The position numbers and the translations under genes are program-made. DNA of 42,559 nucleotides from an uncultured Prevotellaceae bacterium (GTDB taxonomy: Bacteria > Bacteroidota > Bacteroidia > Bacteroidales > Bacteroidaceae), in NCBI GenBank assembly GCA_946625675.1, contig CAMOTI010000137.1, positions 1-42,559 on the forward strand, in the 5' to 3' direction. The notes under the pieces are model-generated. The model was not told the origin of the DNA. It worked only from the letters and a program-made list of their open reading frames with translations, and ran no database searches. Positions 15,547 through 23,123 of the stretch are shown in pieces; position 1 is the stretch's first letter; each line of letters opens with the position of its first letter.

Positions 15547-17880
15547 TCCGTCGATGACGATGAAGGGTGCCCAGAAGAAAGGTGCGTCAAAGTTTGTCTG
15601 CTTGGTTGTCTTGACTTTCCGTCTTCCGAGGGTTGAGGGGTTGAACGCATACCGTTCTGACGTTGTGGTGAGGCTGATTTGTCTCAGGTCTTGTTGTGCC
15701 CTGCGCATGGCGTCTTGTGTGCAAGGTTGGTCTGCGTCGTTGAGGTGGCTGTAGAACCGTGTCATGAGCATTGTGGTTGCCGTGTCGTCCACATGCCAGA
15801 GCGATGCGACGATGGTGTTAACTCCGGCTTTCTTCAGCCCTTGTGGCATTCCAGCCATTCCGTTTTCGTTGGTTTTTCCGAGTGCGGTCTGGCAGGCAGA
15901 GAGCACTGCGAGGTTCACCCCTTTGAGGTCGATCTGACTGATTTCCCTGGCAGTGAGTATGCCGTCTTCGAACGGCTGGTTTTCAGCTTTCTGCTGCGCG
16001 TATTTGTTGGCTCCTGCCATGATGATGCCGCATCTGATGAGGGATTTGTCTTCGCGGAGGGAGTCTTTGTCTTCCTCGGCGGGTTTCGGCTCAAGCGTCT
16101 CCGAGCAGAAACCGTGCGTGGAAATGTGAATGATATTCGCATCAGGCCATGATGCTTTCATCTCCATTTCTGTGGCTTGGTCACCCACGAGCTTCCGCTT
16201 CTCGATGCATGGTAAGAGGGCGAGTATGGAGTCAGCTTCAGTCTTTGACCCTCTCAGGTATTTGAAACCGCTCGTTTCGCGTGGCAAAATGTGGTCTTCA
16301 CTGAGCTGCCGGCTTCCGCTTCGGTCGGGTTGGTAGTTTTTGGCGGCAGGCAGGTTGTTTGCCGCATAATCGACACCTCCCACCACGAGCACTTTATTGT
16401 TGTTGTTTGCCGGCCCTGTTTTTTCTACGAGTTTGTAGGTGGATGAAAGCCGGTAGAATGATGGCTGTTGGCTCTTGCTTGGCAGATATTCGAGTGCCAG
16501 TATGTGGAGGTCGGCATCAGGCGCAAAATACACCTTTTTAATTTGTCCGTTATCGCCGATAATAGGTTTCCACAGGATGTCGTAAAGATGTTCGTCCTCA
16601 TAGAGTGCGTTCTTCATCATGCGGTCGGTATAGGAGATGCAGTAGGAGAGCGGTTTTGTCCCGCTTCTGCTGCTGATAGGGCAGGCCAGCAGGCTGTCAC
16701 GTTCGATGAGCTTGACGAATCGTGTGGGCCGGTCGTTGTATGCCACGATGGCGCCGTATCTTTCTGTGCCGTTCTTGACATAAGTGATAAATTCCACGGC
16801 ACATTCGTCTGCCTTGAGGGCGTTTCTCACTTTTTGACCGTCGGCCTGGAATGTTTTTCCGAATTCTTCGGTATGGCGATGGTCGATGTTCTGCTGGTAA
16901 AGTATGGCCTTCGAGAACACAGCCACGTCGAGCAGGAAGTCGGGGTCTTGGTTTTCCAGTGCGTAACATTCGGCGATGAGCGGCTGCTCCCGTTTCCAGT
17001 AGTTGCGCCGTTGCTGCTCGGTCATGAATGCAAAGTTGGCCGTGACGTACTGTTTCTCATGCTCGAAAAAGCGCTTGAACGCTTCGGCAGCCATGTCCGT
17101 CAAGCCCAGCATCTGCAGGATCTCAGCTTTTTTCCGGAGGATGATGATGTAGTCGTGGCTGTTTGTGCCGTAGGTGTCGGCGATGGCTTTGACGGCTTGT
17201 TCGATATGCTGCAGTGCAGTGGTGTCGCCTGTGTGTGCCTCAGCCAGAGCGAGGTTGCCGAGTACCGCCGCTCGCATGGGGTCGTCGGAGGGGTAGAGTC
17301 CGACAGCCTCCTGAAGGAGTGGTATGGCCTTCCTGTGGTTGTTGAGGCTGCTGAGAATGAATGCCTTGTTGTTGATGGCGGCTCGGTAGACATTGTCCTT
17401 CAATGCTTTTCGGGTGTCGATGATGCTGTCGATGATGGCCGTCGCCTGTCCGTTCTGTCCGAGTCGGTGGAGGGCTGATGCCAGCATGATGAGTCGTTGG
17501 TCGTCGTAGCGTTTGTCTGGCTTCAGCCTCTGGAGTCGTGTGGTCACTTCCTGGTATTGTCCTGTCCTGAGCTGGATTTCAGCCATCTTGACTTCCATGA
17601 GTTCGGGGTCGGGCACCAGTATTGCCAGCTGCTCATAGCATCGCATCTCGTCGGAATAGCGTCCTGCAGCGTCGTAGCATCGTGCGAGGTCGGTATAGAG
17701 CTGGGTCATGAAGATTTTTCGTGCCCCTATGGCCTCCGCCTGCTCGTATGCGTGTATGGCGTCCGCGTAGCGGCGGGCATGCATGAGGGAGTCGCCCTGC
17801 CGTCGGAGTTCGGCGAACCGGGGTTGCGCAACCGCAGTTTGCGATATGATAATGAGGATGAATAAGATGATTTTTGGCAT
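15541..17880 (-). CDS. exported TPR-CHAT caspase-like protein (first of operon)
   Basis: A 779-residue protein with signal peptide MPKIILFILIIISQTAVAQ. TPR-like repeats cover about residues 22-280 (RYADAIHAYEQAEAIGA, GRYSDEMRCYEQLAIL, NHRKAIPLLQEAVGL and others). The CHAT domain spans about 400-779, with the dyad His about 589 in HISTHGF and Cys about 663 in VLSACQTALG. The closing FFWAPFIVIDGI matches the end of the other CHAT protein. The two CHAT proteins differ in TPR length and linker, so they look like an old duplication with separate partners rather than a recent copy. It lies 45 bases after the first operon gene. Target unknown. Confidence 0.9.
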   Translation of the reverse strand: MPKIILFILIIISQTAVAQPRFAELRRQGDSLMHARRYADAIHAYEQAEAIGARKIFMTQLYTDLARCYDAAGRYSDEMRCYEQLAILVPDPELMEVKMAEIQLRTGQYQEVTTRLQRLKPDKRYDDQRLIMLASALHRLGQNGQATAIIDSIIDTRKALKDNVYRAAINNKAFILSSLNNHRKAIPLLQEAVGLYPSDDPMRAAVLGNLALAEAHTGDTTALQHIEQAVKAIADTYGTNSHDYIIILRKKAEILQMLGLTDMAAEAFKRFFEHEKQYVTANFAFMTEQQRRNYWKREQPLIAECYALENQDPDFLLDVAVFSKAILYQQNIDHRHTEEFGKTFQADGQKVRNALKADECAVEFITYVKNGTERYGAIVAYNDRPTRFVKLIERDSLLACPISSRSGTKPLSYCISYTDRMMKNALYEDEHLYDILWKPIIGDNGQIKKVYFAPDADLHILALEYLPSKSQQPSFYRLSSTYKLVEKTGPANNNNKVLVVGGVDYAANNLPAAKNYQPDRSGSRQLSEDHILPRETSGFKYLRGSKTEADSILALLPCIEKRKLVGDQATEMEMKASWPDANIIHISTHGFCSETLEPKPAEEDKDSLREDKSLIRCGIIMAGANKYAQQKAENQPFEDGILTAREISQIDLKGVNLAVLSACQTALGKTNENGMAGMPQGLKKAGVNTIVASLWHVDDTATTMLMTRFYSHLNDADQPCTQDAMRRAQQDLRQISLTTTSERYAFNPSTLGRRKVKTTKQTNFDAPFFWAPFIVIDGI

Positions 17881-17925
17881 CTTTGCAGGTATCGAATATT
17901 CAGGGATGTTCTAAAAATTCTGATT

Positions 17926-18591
17926 TTAGTTTGTGGCAATCATGAATGCCAGTGGCTGGTCGGTGGTGTTCTCCACGGTGATGGTGACACGTCCTGAGTT
18001 CTGCATGTTCCAGTTATGCCACACGCACTCCTGTCCTTCGCTGCCTCCTTGCTCGGTTGTCATGTTGTTGGCTTCGTCGTGGAGTGTCATTCGTACTTTA
18101 CCCTTGAGCATGGCCACAATCATGACTTCAGTCTGTCCAGAGGTGGTGATGGCGTATGTCCCTTTTCCGTGGGCTGGAAGAGCTCGGTAGGCATACGTGC
18201 AGTCGTAGAAGTCGCCCCGTTCGGTGTGTGCCTGGTCGAGGAAGTTGTACTTTGACGGGTCGCTGACGAGGTCGAGCATGAGCACGCTGTCCACGTATTC
18301 AGGCTGGTAGTGGATATGTGATTTTCCTTCGCTGGACGGTGCGTCCACGTCGCTGAGTTGGTCGTTGGGCTGGATGAGCAGGTCCTCTCCTTTGAATATG
18401 AACTCTTCGTCGGTGCAGTCCTGTATGCTCTGCATGAGCACGTCGTTGCTGGCCTCCCGGAATCCTTGGTTGACGAGCAGGCAGAAGTCACGGTATGCCG
18501 CCATCTTGTCGCTGAGTTTTGTGGTCTGTGCGGCCGCTCCAAGATGGAAAAGCAGGCATAAAACGAATGGAATCAGTCTGTAGTTTGTCAT
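17926..18591 (-). CDS. exported protein of unknown function, first gene of the CHAT operon
   Basis: A 221-residue protein with signal peptide MTNYRLIPFVLCLLFHLGAAAQ. The start at 18591 is chosen because the signal peptide and the promoter spacing fit; a longer frame to 18633 is unlikely. The first half is helical and acidic. The second half is beta-rich (KGTYAITTSGQTEVMIVAML, GRVTITVENTTDQPLAFMIATN), resembling a small beta-sandwich sensing or binding domain. I do not recognise the family. As promoter-proximal gene of a secreted-CHAT operon it may sense a ligand or activate or inhibit the peptidases. Confidence 0.7.
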   Translation of the reverse strand: MTNYRLIPFVLCLLFHLGAAAQTTKLSDKMAAYRDFCLLVNQGFREASNDVLMQSIQDCTDEEFIFKGEDLLIQPNDQLSDVDAPSSEGKSHIHYQPEYVDSVLMLDLVSDPSKYNFLDQAHTERGDFYDCTYAYRALPAHGKGTYAITTSGQTEVMIVAMLKGKVRMTLHDEANNMTTEQGGSEGQECVWHNWNMQNSGRVTITVENTTDQPLAFMIATN

Positions 18592-18622
18592 TGTTTTTTT
18601 AAGTTTAGGTTGAAAATCTTCG

Positions 18623-18654
18623 CAAAAATACATAATTTCTGTGAAAATCCCAAA
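18623..18654 (-). promoter_or_regulatory. promoter of the CHAT operon
   Basis: On the minus strand TTTG (18654-18651), 20 bases, then TATTTTTG (18630-18623) fit the Bacteroidota consensus. They lie about 32 bases upstream of the ATG at 18591. No other convincing promoter was seen within the four-gene run. Confidence 0.75.
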
Positions 18655-18731
18655 CTTTTCCGAATTTATCCTCGTTTTATGCAGTTCACTGACTGCCGAC
18701 CTGCCTACGAGATGACGGTGTTTTTATGCTG

Positions 18732-18872
18732 TTCGCGCAAAATAGTGTCTTGTTATTTTGCGCGAATTGGGTGTTTTTATGTAGTTCGCGCAAAATAGTG
18801 TCTTGTTATTTTGCGCGAATTGGGTGTTTTTATGCAGTTCGCGCAAAATAGTGCCCCGTTATTTTGCGCGAA
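18732..18872. repeat. three 53-bp tandem repeats, each with a 13-bp inverted repeat
   Basis: TTCGCGCAAAATA and TATTTTGCGCGAA face each other across a 9-base loop at 18732-18766, 18785-18819 and 18838-18872. The period is exactly 53. Loops vary (GTGTCTTGT, GTGTCTTGT, GTGCCCCGT). The linker carries GGGTGTTTTTATG. A decayed fourth linker (GTTTTATGCAGTTC) precedes them near 18674. The right arm of the third copy contains the -33 box of the downstream ATPase gene. Confidence 0.9.
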
Positions 18873-18893
18873 TTGATTTTTTTTGTATCTTTG
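18863..18893 (+). promoter_or_regulatory. promoter of the AAA ATPase gene, overlapping palindrome 3
   Basis: TTTG (18863-18866), 19 bases, TATCTTTG (18886-18893) match the Bacteroidota boxes. The start codon at 18911 would leave a leader of about 10 bases. The -33 box lies inside the palindrome, so a protein bound there would compete with sigma factor. Confidence 0.75.
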
Positions 18894-18910
18894 CAAAAAA
18901 ATAATGACCA

Positions 18911-20350
18911 ATGGCACAGGAAATTATAGGAAGAAAGCCAGAGATTCGAAAACTGACTGAATTGTATATGTCAAAACGACCGGTTTTTGCGGTCGTTTAT
19001 GGTCGCAGACGAGTGGGAAAGACTTATCTGATTAGAGAGTTGTTTGAAAATCAGTTCTCTTTCTATCATACAGGCTTATCGCCCGTTGAGCTTCAAACTG
19101 ATAATTTACGTCAAAGACAACTTTCCAACTTCTATAAGAGTCTCGTGAAATATGGAAGTGAGATAGACCATATTCCTACAGATTGGTTTGAGGCTTTCGA
19201 TGCTTTGATCACTTTGCTTGAACAGAAGTCCAAAGGTGATAGAAAACTGGTGTTTATTGACGAGATGCCATGGCTTGACTCCCCCCGCAGCGGTTTTGTC
19301 ACGGCATTCGAGCATTTCTGGAACGGGTGGGGAAGTGCCCGTCCGGATTTGATGTTGGTGGCATGTGGCTCGGCGACTTCTTGGATTGCTGACAATCTTC
19401 TGAATAATACAGGTGGCTTGTTTAACCGTGTAACTCATGAGATTAAACTGTTGCCGTTCGACTTGTCGGAATGTGAGGAATATGTCAAGGCGAACGAAAT
19501 AGTGATGTCACGTTATGACTTGATGGAGTGCTATATGATTATGGGCGGCATACCATTCTATTTGTCATTGCTTGAGAAGGGGATGAGCCTGCCACAGAAT
19601 GTTGATAACCTTTTCTTCGCTAAGTCTGCAAAGCTGCGAAATGAGTTTGAACGACTCTTTTCCTCATTATTTAAAAACAAGGGCGACTGCATGAAGATTG
19701 TCCGTTTGCTGGCACAAAAGAATCAAGGATTTACTCGGCAAGAGATAGTCAAACACACACAATTGCCGGACGGAGGAGGACTGTCGAATACGCTTCGGTC
19801 CTTGGAAGCCAGCGATTTCATCCTCTCGTACGCAAAATATGGCCGCGCCAGCCGTGAGATGTATTTCCGACTTACCGACAGTTTCACCAAATTCTATCTT
19901 ACATTTGTGGAGGGAAAACGGATTAATAATCCAAATTTTTGGCAGAACAATTTCCGTTCCCCTCGTCACAATGCATGGAAAGGTTTTGCTTTCGAGAACC
20001 TTTGCTTCTATCATGCTGAGAAAATTAAGGAGGCTTTGGGCATTCGTGGTGTACAGGCAGAATACAGCCCGTGGAAGAGCCGGCAGGACAAAGACGGTGC
20101 TCAGATTGATATGTTGATTGTTCGTGCTGATCATGTTATTGACGTATGCGAGATGAAATTCAGCAGTGATGAATATACGATAACGGCCGCCTATGACCGT
20201 GAGCTACGACATAAAATCGAGCTGTTCAGCAACGAAACCAAATGCAAGCATACAATCCATCTCATTATCGTCACTCCGTTCGGACTGAAATTCAATGAAT
20301 ATGCTGGACAAGTGCAACAGGTTGTGACGATGGATGACTTCTTCGGCTAA
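18911..20350 (+). CDS. AAA ATPase (DUF234-type) with C-terminal PD-(D/E)XK nuclease-like domain
   Basis: A 479-residue cytosolic protein. P-loop YGRRRVGKT is at residues 30-38 and Walker B VFIDEMPW at about 114-121, followed by a sensor-like VACGSATSW. A winged-helix-like segment (TRQEIVKHTQLPDGGGLSNTLRSLEASDFI) follows. The C-terminus has GFAFENLC, then GAQIDMLI and CEMKF, the D...ExK pattern of PD-(D/E)XK nucleases; all acidic and Lys residues are present. This is the architecture of archaeal-type DUF234 ATPases, common in Bacteroidota and poorly characterised, with roles proposed in defence or mobile elements. It stands alone between unrelated genes, behind a palindromic repeat array. Biological role unknown. 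Confidence 0.88.
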   Translation: MAQEIIGRKPEIRKLTELYMSKRPVFAVVYGRRRVGKTYLIRELFENQFSFYHTGLSPVELQTDNLRQRQLSNFYKSLVKYGSEIDHIPTDWFEAFDALITLLEQKSKGDRKLVFIDEMPWLDSPRSGFVTAFEHFWNGWGSARPDLMLVACGSATSWIADNLLNNTGGLFNRVTHEIKLLPFDLSECEEYVKANEIVMSRYDLMECYMIMGGIPFYLSLLEKGMSLPQNVDNLFFAKSAKLRNEFERLFSSLFKNKGDCMKIVRLLAQKNQGFTRQEIVKHTQLPDGGGLSNTLRSLEASDFILSYAKYGRASREMYFRLTDSFTKFYLTFVEGKRINNPNFWQNNFRSPRHNAWKGFAFENLCFYHAEKIKEALGIRGVQAEYSPWKSRQDKDGAQIDMLIVRADHVIDVCEMKFSSDEYTITAAYDRELRHKIELFSNETKCKHTIHLIIVTPFGLKFNEYAGQVQQVVTMDDFFG

Positions 20351-20541
20351 TTAAGGCTATCGTTTAGCTTTGACGAAGTTGTTGCCTTCTGACAAGTTTT
20401 TTGTATATTTTTTGTCGGAATCTATGTATTTTGAGTGGGATTCCGACTAACTGATGCATTTTCTTGATCCATTATGAATGTAGAAATCGCCATCCTGGAA
20501 AAATAAATGCAATAATATTTTACTGTTCGATGGAATTTTTG

Positions 20542-20549
20542 TAACTTTG
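20542..20549 (+). promoter_or_regulatory. -7 box of the riboswitch-btuB transcript
   Basis: TAACTTTG matches the Bacteroidota -7 consensus. The -33 position holds only TTTT/TTTA. It is about 10 bases before the first pairing strand of the riboswitch, which fits a start near 20556. Confidence 0.65.
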
Positions 20550-20557
20550 CAAACGAA

Positions 20558-20931
20558 AACAAGGTAGTCGGGACGATAATGACGTCTCGACGTAAGGGAA
20601 TCCAGTGAAAGTCTGGAGCAGTACCTGCTGCTGTAACCCCTTTTTCTTAAGGCAAGTTCTAAAAATTAGCTTTAGGCTGTGTTTAGACTATTTTTGAGCA
20701 GATTTGCTCGCTAACTACCGGAAGCGTAGCGAGCTACGGTTCAAGAGGTTAAGGGCAAAGATGCCAAAAAGAGACAAACACAGACAAAGATAATTCTCAT
20801 GGATTTATTAATTATTAGAACATGTCTTTAGTTAGTCCAACGAAAGCCACTGGCCAGAGGATATGTCAGGCACATCCGATTGTGGGCCGGGAAGGCGGAC
20901 TGACGAGGGGAAGCCAGAAGACCTGCCTGTT
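20558..20931 (+). ncRNA. cobalamin riboswitch with a large structured insertion
   Basis: The conserved elements appear in order: AAGGGAATCCAGTGAAAGTC (20594 on), the P5/L5 region with CTGTAACCCC (20631-20640), AGCCACTGGCC (20845 on), GGCCGGGAAGGCGG, and the closing GAAGCCAGAAGACCTGCC box. P1 can pair AACAAGGTAG (20558-20567) with CTGCCTGTT (20923-20931). Between the CTGTAA element and the CCACTG element lie about 200 bases, far more than usual. The core of that stretch folds on itself. It lies 56 bases upstream of btuB, as expected for repression of corrinoid uptake when cobalamin is plentiful. Confidence 0.92.
20656..20821 (+). repeat. self-folding insert in the riboswitch
   Basis: GTTCTAAAAATTA (20656-20668) pairs with TAATTATTAGAAC (20809-20821) at 12 of 13 positions. 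CTGTGTTT (20677-20684) pairs with AAACACAG (20776-20783). Inside are three small hairpins: GAGCA/TGCTC (20696-20709), CGTAG/CTACG (20725-20738), GGCA/TGCC (20754-20765). It may be a miniature element or an extended peripheral arm. Confidence 0.75.
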
Positions 20932-20951
20932 GTTTATATATATAAAGGTGT

Positions 20952-20971
20952 TCCGCACAGGATTATGCGGA
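20952..20971 (+). promoter_or_regulatory. hairpin before btuB, possible P13/L13 of the riboswitch
   Basis: TCCGCA/TGCGGA closes the loop CAGGATTA 17 bases before the btuB ATG. CAGG (20958-20961) is complementary to CCTG (20624-20627) in the L5 region, the geometry of the L5-L13 kissing loop that masks translation in cobalamin riboswitches. Confidence 0.55.
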
Positions 20972-20987
20972 CAGAAACACAACATTT

Positions 20988-23123
20988 ATGAAACCCGGAA
21001 CGAGACTGTGGTGGGCACTGATGTGTCTGACCACACCGGTGATGGCACAGACCCATCTTCCCGTCGACACGCTGCAGGAAGTGGTCGTCACAGCCACAGG
21101 TACCCAGCACCTGCTGAAGAATGTGCCCGTACAGACCGAAGTCATCACCAGCAAAATGCTACAGCGCTACGGAGGCCGATCCATCGAAGAAATATTGGGC
21201 GGCCTGACTGCATCGTTTGCCTTCAACGAGGGCGACATGGGTTCGCAGATGCAGCTCAACGGTCTGGGCAACAACTATATACTGATTTTGATAGACGGAA
21301 AACGGATTCATGGTGACGTAGGCGGAGAGAATGACCTCTCGCTCATCGACCCCCAGAATATCGACCGCATAGAGATTGTGAAAGGAGCTTCGTCGGCCCT
21401 CTACGGCAGCGACGCCATGGCAGGCGTGATCAACATCATCACCAAGAAGCATGAGTCCGGGGTACTGCTGGAAAACGCCACGCGATACGGATCGCACAAC
21501 GACCTGCGCCAGCACAACAGCATCGGGCTGGTCAGCGGAAAATGGCGCAGCCTCACCAACTTCCAGCTGCAGCACTCCGACGGATGGCAGAACACGGCGA
21601 CGGAATACACACCGCCGTCGGCGGCTCCCGTGACCGACTCGAGGAGCAAGACCGTCAACGAGCATACCAACTGGCAAGTGAGTGAGCAACTCACATTCAC
21701 CCCCAACAAGCACTGGGAGTTCTATGCCGGAGGGTCCGTCTATGGCAAAGGCATCTACCGTCCGAAAGGGAAATACCCCAAATACGATGTCAAGACCTTC
21801 GACCTGAAATACCGCAACGCGTCCGCCTCAGCCGGTGCCAAATGGACCACAGGGCGGGGTGACCTCGTCACCCTCGACATCGACTGGAACAAGCATGCCT
21901 ACTACCACGCCTTCACCTCCACCACACTTGCAGAAGGATTCGACGACGAAGGCCAGCTCATCCTCGACTTCCCCTATTTCAAAGGACAGAAGACACTGCA
22001 GAGCAACCAGGAGCGTACGATGGCACACCTGAAGGGAGTGTTCGCCCTGCCTTACAGCCACAGGCTCAGCGCCGGGCTCGAGGCCCAGTACGACTACCTG
22101 AAAGCGCCTACCAGCATCGCAGGACATACCGCCGACGACAACACGGAGGCAATCTACGTGCAAGACGAGTGGAGCGCGCTCCAATGGCTGCAACTCACTG
22201 CCGGACTGCGGCTCAACCGAAACGAGGGTTTCGGATGGAGACTCACGCCGAAGCTGTCGACCATGCTGAGCCTGGGCGACTTCAGAATCAGAGGCAGCTG
22301 GAGCCAGGGATTCAAGACGCCCACACTCAAAGAGATGAACTACAGGTATATCCGCGAGATGAGCTCCATCATCATGTATCTTGGCAACAAAGACCTCAAC
22401 GCGCAGACATCCAACTATTTCTCCCTTGGCGGTGAGTACACACGCGGAGGACTGAACGTGACAGTGACAGGCTATCTCAACCGACTCGACAACATGATCA
22501 CACTCGTCACCATCCCCCGCAGCGAGGCCCCCGAGGCCTACCGCCAGCAGTACGGCGAGATGCTCAATAAAGTGAGACGCTACGAGAACATGGAAGACGC
22601 CCGCACTTGCGGACTCGACGTCAGCATCAGGTACGTGATGGGAGAGTGGACGGCAGGAGCAGGCTACAGCTATCTCGACACCAAAGCCCATGTCTACGAC
22701 GCCGACCACGACCGGCTCAACCGCGTGGTCATCGACGGAATGGCCTACCACAAAGCCAACTGCTTCGTCACCTGGGACCACCGGTTCTCCCCGACTTACC
22801 AGCTCTGTGCCGGACTCTACGGACGGATGTCGAGCAAACGATACTACCAGGTGGACGGAAACGGCAAGGGCTATCAGATATGGCGGCTCGCCACGACCCA
22901 CACCATCGGACACTCGAAGAAAGCCACCTACAGGCTTGACGCCGGAGTCGACAACATCTTCAACTACGTGGACCGCACACCGCATGGGCTACACCTCGGA
23001 ACCACCACTCCCGGCACCACCGTCTATGTAGGACTCACCGTCCGCTTCCAAAACGGCAAGAACATCAGATTTAAAAATAACAAATCAACTATTAAAACCA
23101 GACAAGAAAATGAAGAAGATTAA
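20988..23123 (+). CDS. btuB: BtuB-type TonB-dependent outer-membrane receptor
   Basis: A 711-residue receptor with signal peptide (MKPGTRLWWALMCLTTPVMAQ). A TonB-box-like stretch LQEVVVTATG lies at about residues 29-38. The plug domain runs to about residue 155 (LNGLGNNYILILIDGKRI, IEIVKGASSALYGSDAMAGVINII) and a 22-strand barrel fills the rest. The cobalamin riboswitch directly upstream indicates a corrinoid substrate. The 3' end overlaps the cbiK-like gene by 14 bases (23110-23123), so the two are translationally coupled. The last 20 residues are polar and not barrel-like, an odd tail that may result from this overlap. Confidence 0.92.
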   Translation: MKPGTRLWWALMCLTTPVMAQTHLPVDTLQEVVVTATGTQHLLKNVPVQTEVITSKMLQRYGGRSIEEILGGLTASFAFNEGDMGSQMQLNGLGNNYILILIDGKRIHGDVGGENDLSLIDPQNIDRIEIVKGASSALYGSDAMAGVINIITKKHESGVLLENATRYGSHNDLRQHNSIGLVSGKWRSLTNFQLQHSDGWQNTATEYTPPSAAPVTDSRSKTVNEHTNWQVSEQLTFTPNKHWEFYAGGSVYGKGIYRPKGKYPKYDVKTFDLKYRNASASAGAKWTTGRGDLVTLDIDWNKHAYYHAFTSTTLAEGFDDEGQLILDFPYFKGQKTLQSNQERTMAHLKGVFALPYSHRLSAGLEAQYDYLKAPTSIAGHTADDNTEAIYVQDEWSALQWLQLTAGLRLNRNEGFGWRLTPKLSTMLSLGDFRIRGSWSQGFKTPTLKEMNYRYIREMSSIIMYLGNKDLNAQTSNYFSLGGEYTRGGLNVTVTGYLNRLDNMITLVTIPRSEAPEAYRQQYGEMLNKVRRYENMEDARTCGLDVSIRYVMGEWTAGAGYSYLDTKAHVYDADHDRLNRVVIDGMAYHKANCFVTWDHRFSPTYQLCAGLYGRMSSKRYYQVDGNGKGYQIWRLATTHTIGHSKKATYRLDAGVDNIFNYVDRTPHGLHLGTTTPGTTVYVGLTVRFQNGKNIRFKNNKSTIKTRQENEED

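Noticed and set aside
11267-18591. Gasdermin-type or CRISPR-linked CHAT defence system
   Set aside because: All four proteins carry signal peptides, and no gasdermin-like, Cas or nucleic-acid-sensing domain is visible, so a cytosolic abortive-infection role is not supported.
18732-18872. CRISPR array
   Set aside because: Repeats are palindromic with nearly identical spacers (linker and loop conserved), only three units, and no cas genes nearby.
20822-21316. 164-codon plus-strand frame over the riboswitch and btuB start
   Set aside because: It runs through the conserved riboswitch boxes and then in another frame of btuB; composition is not protein-like.
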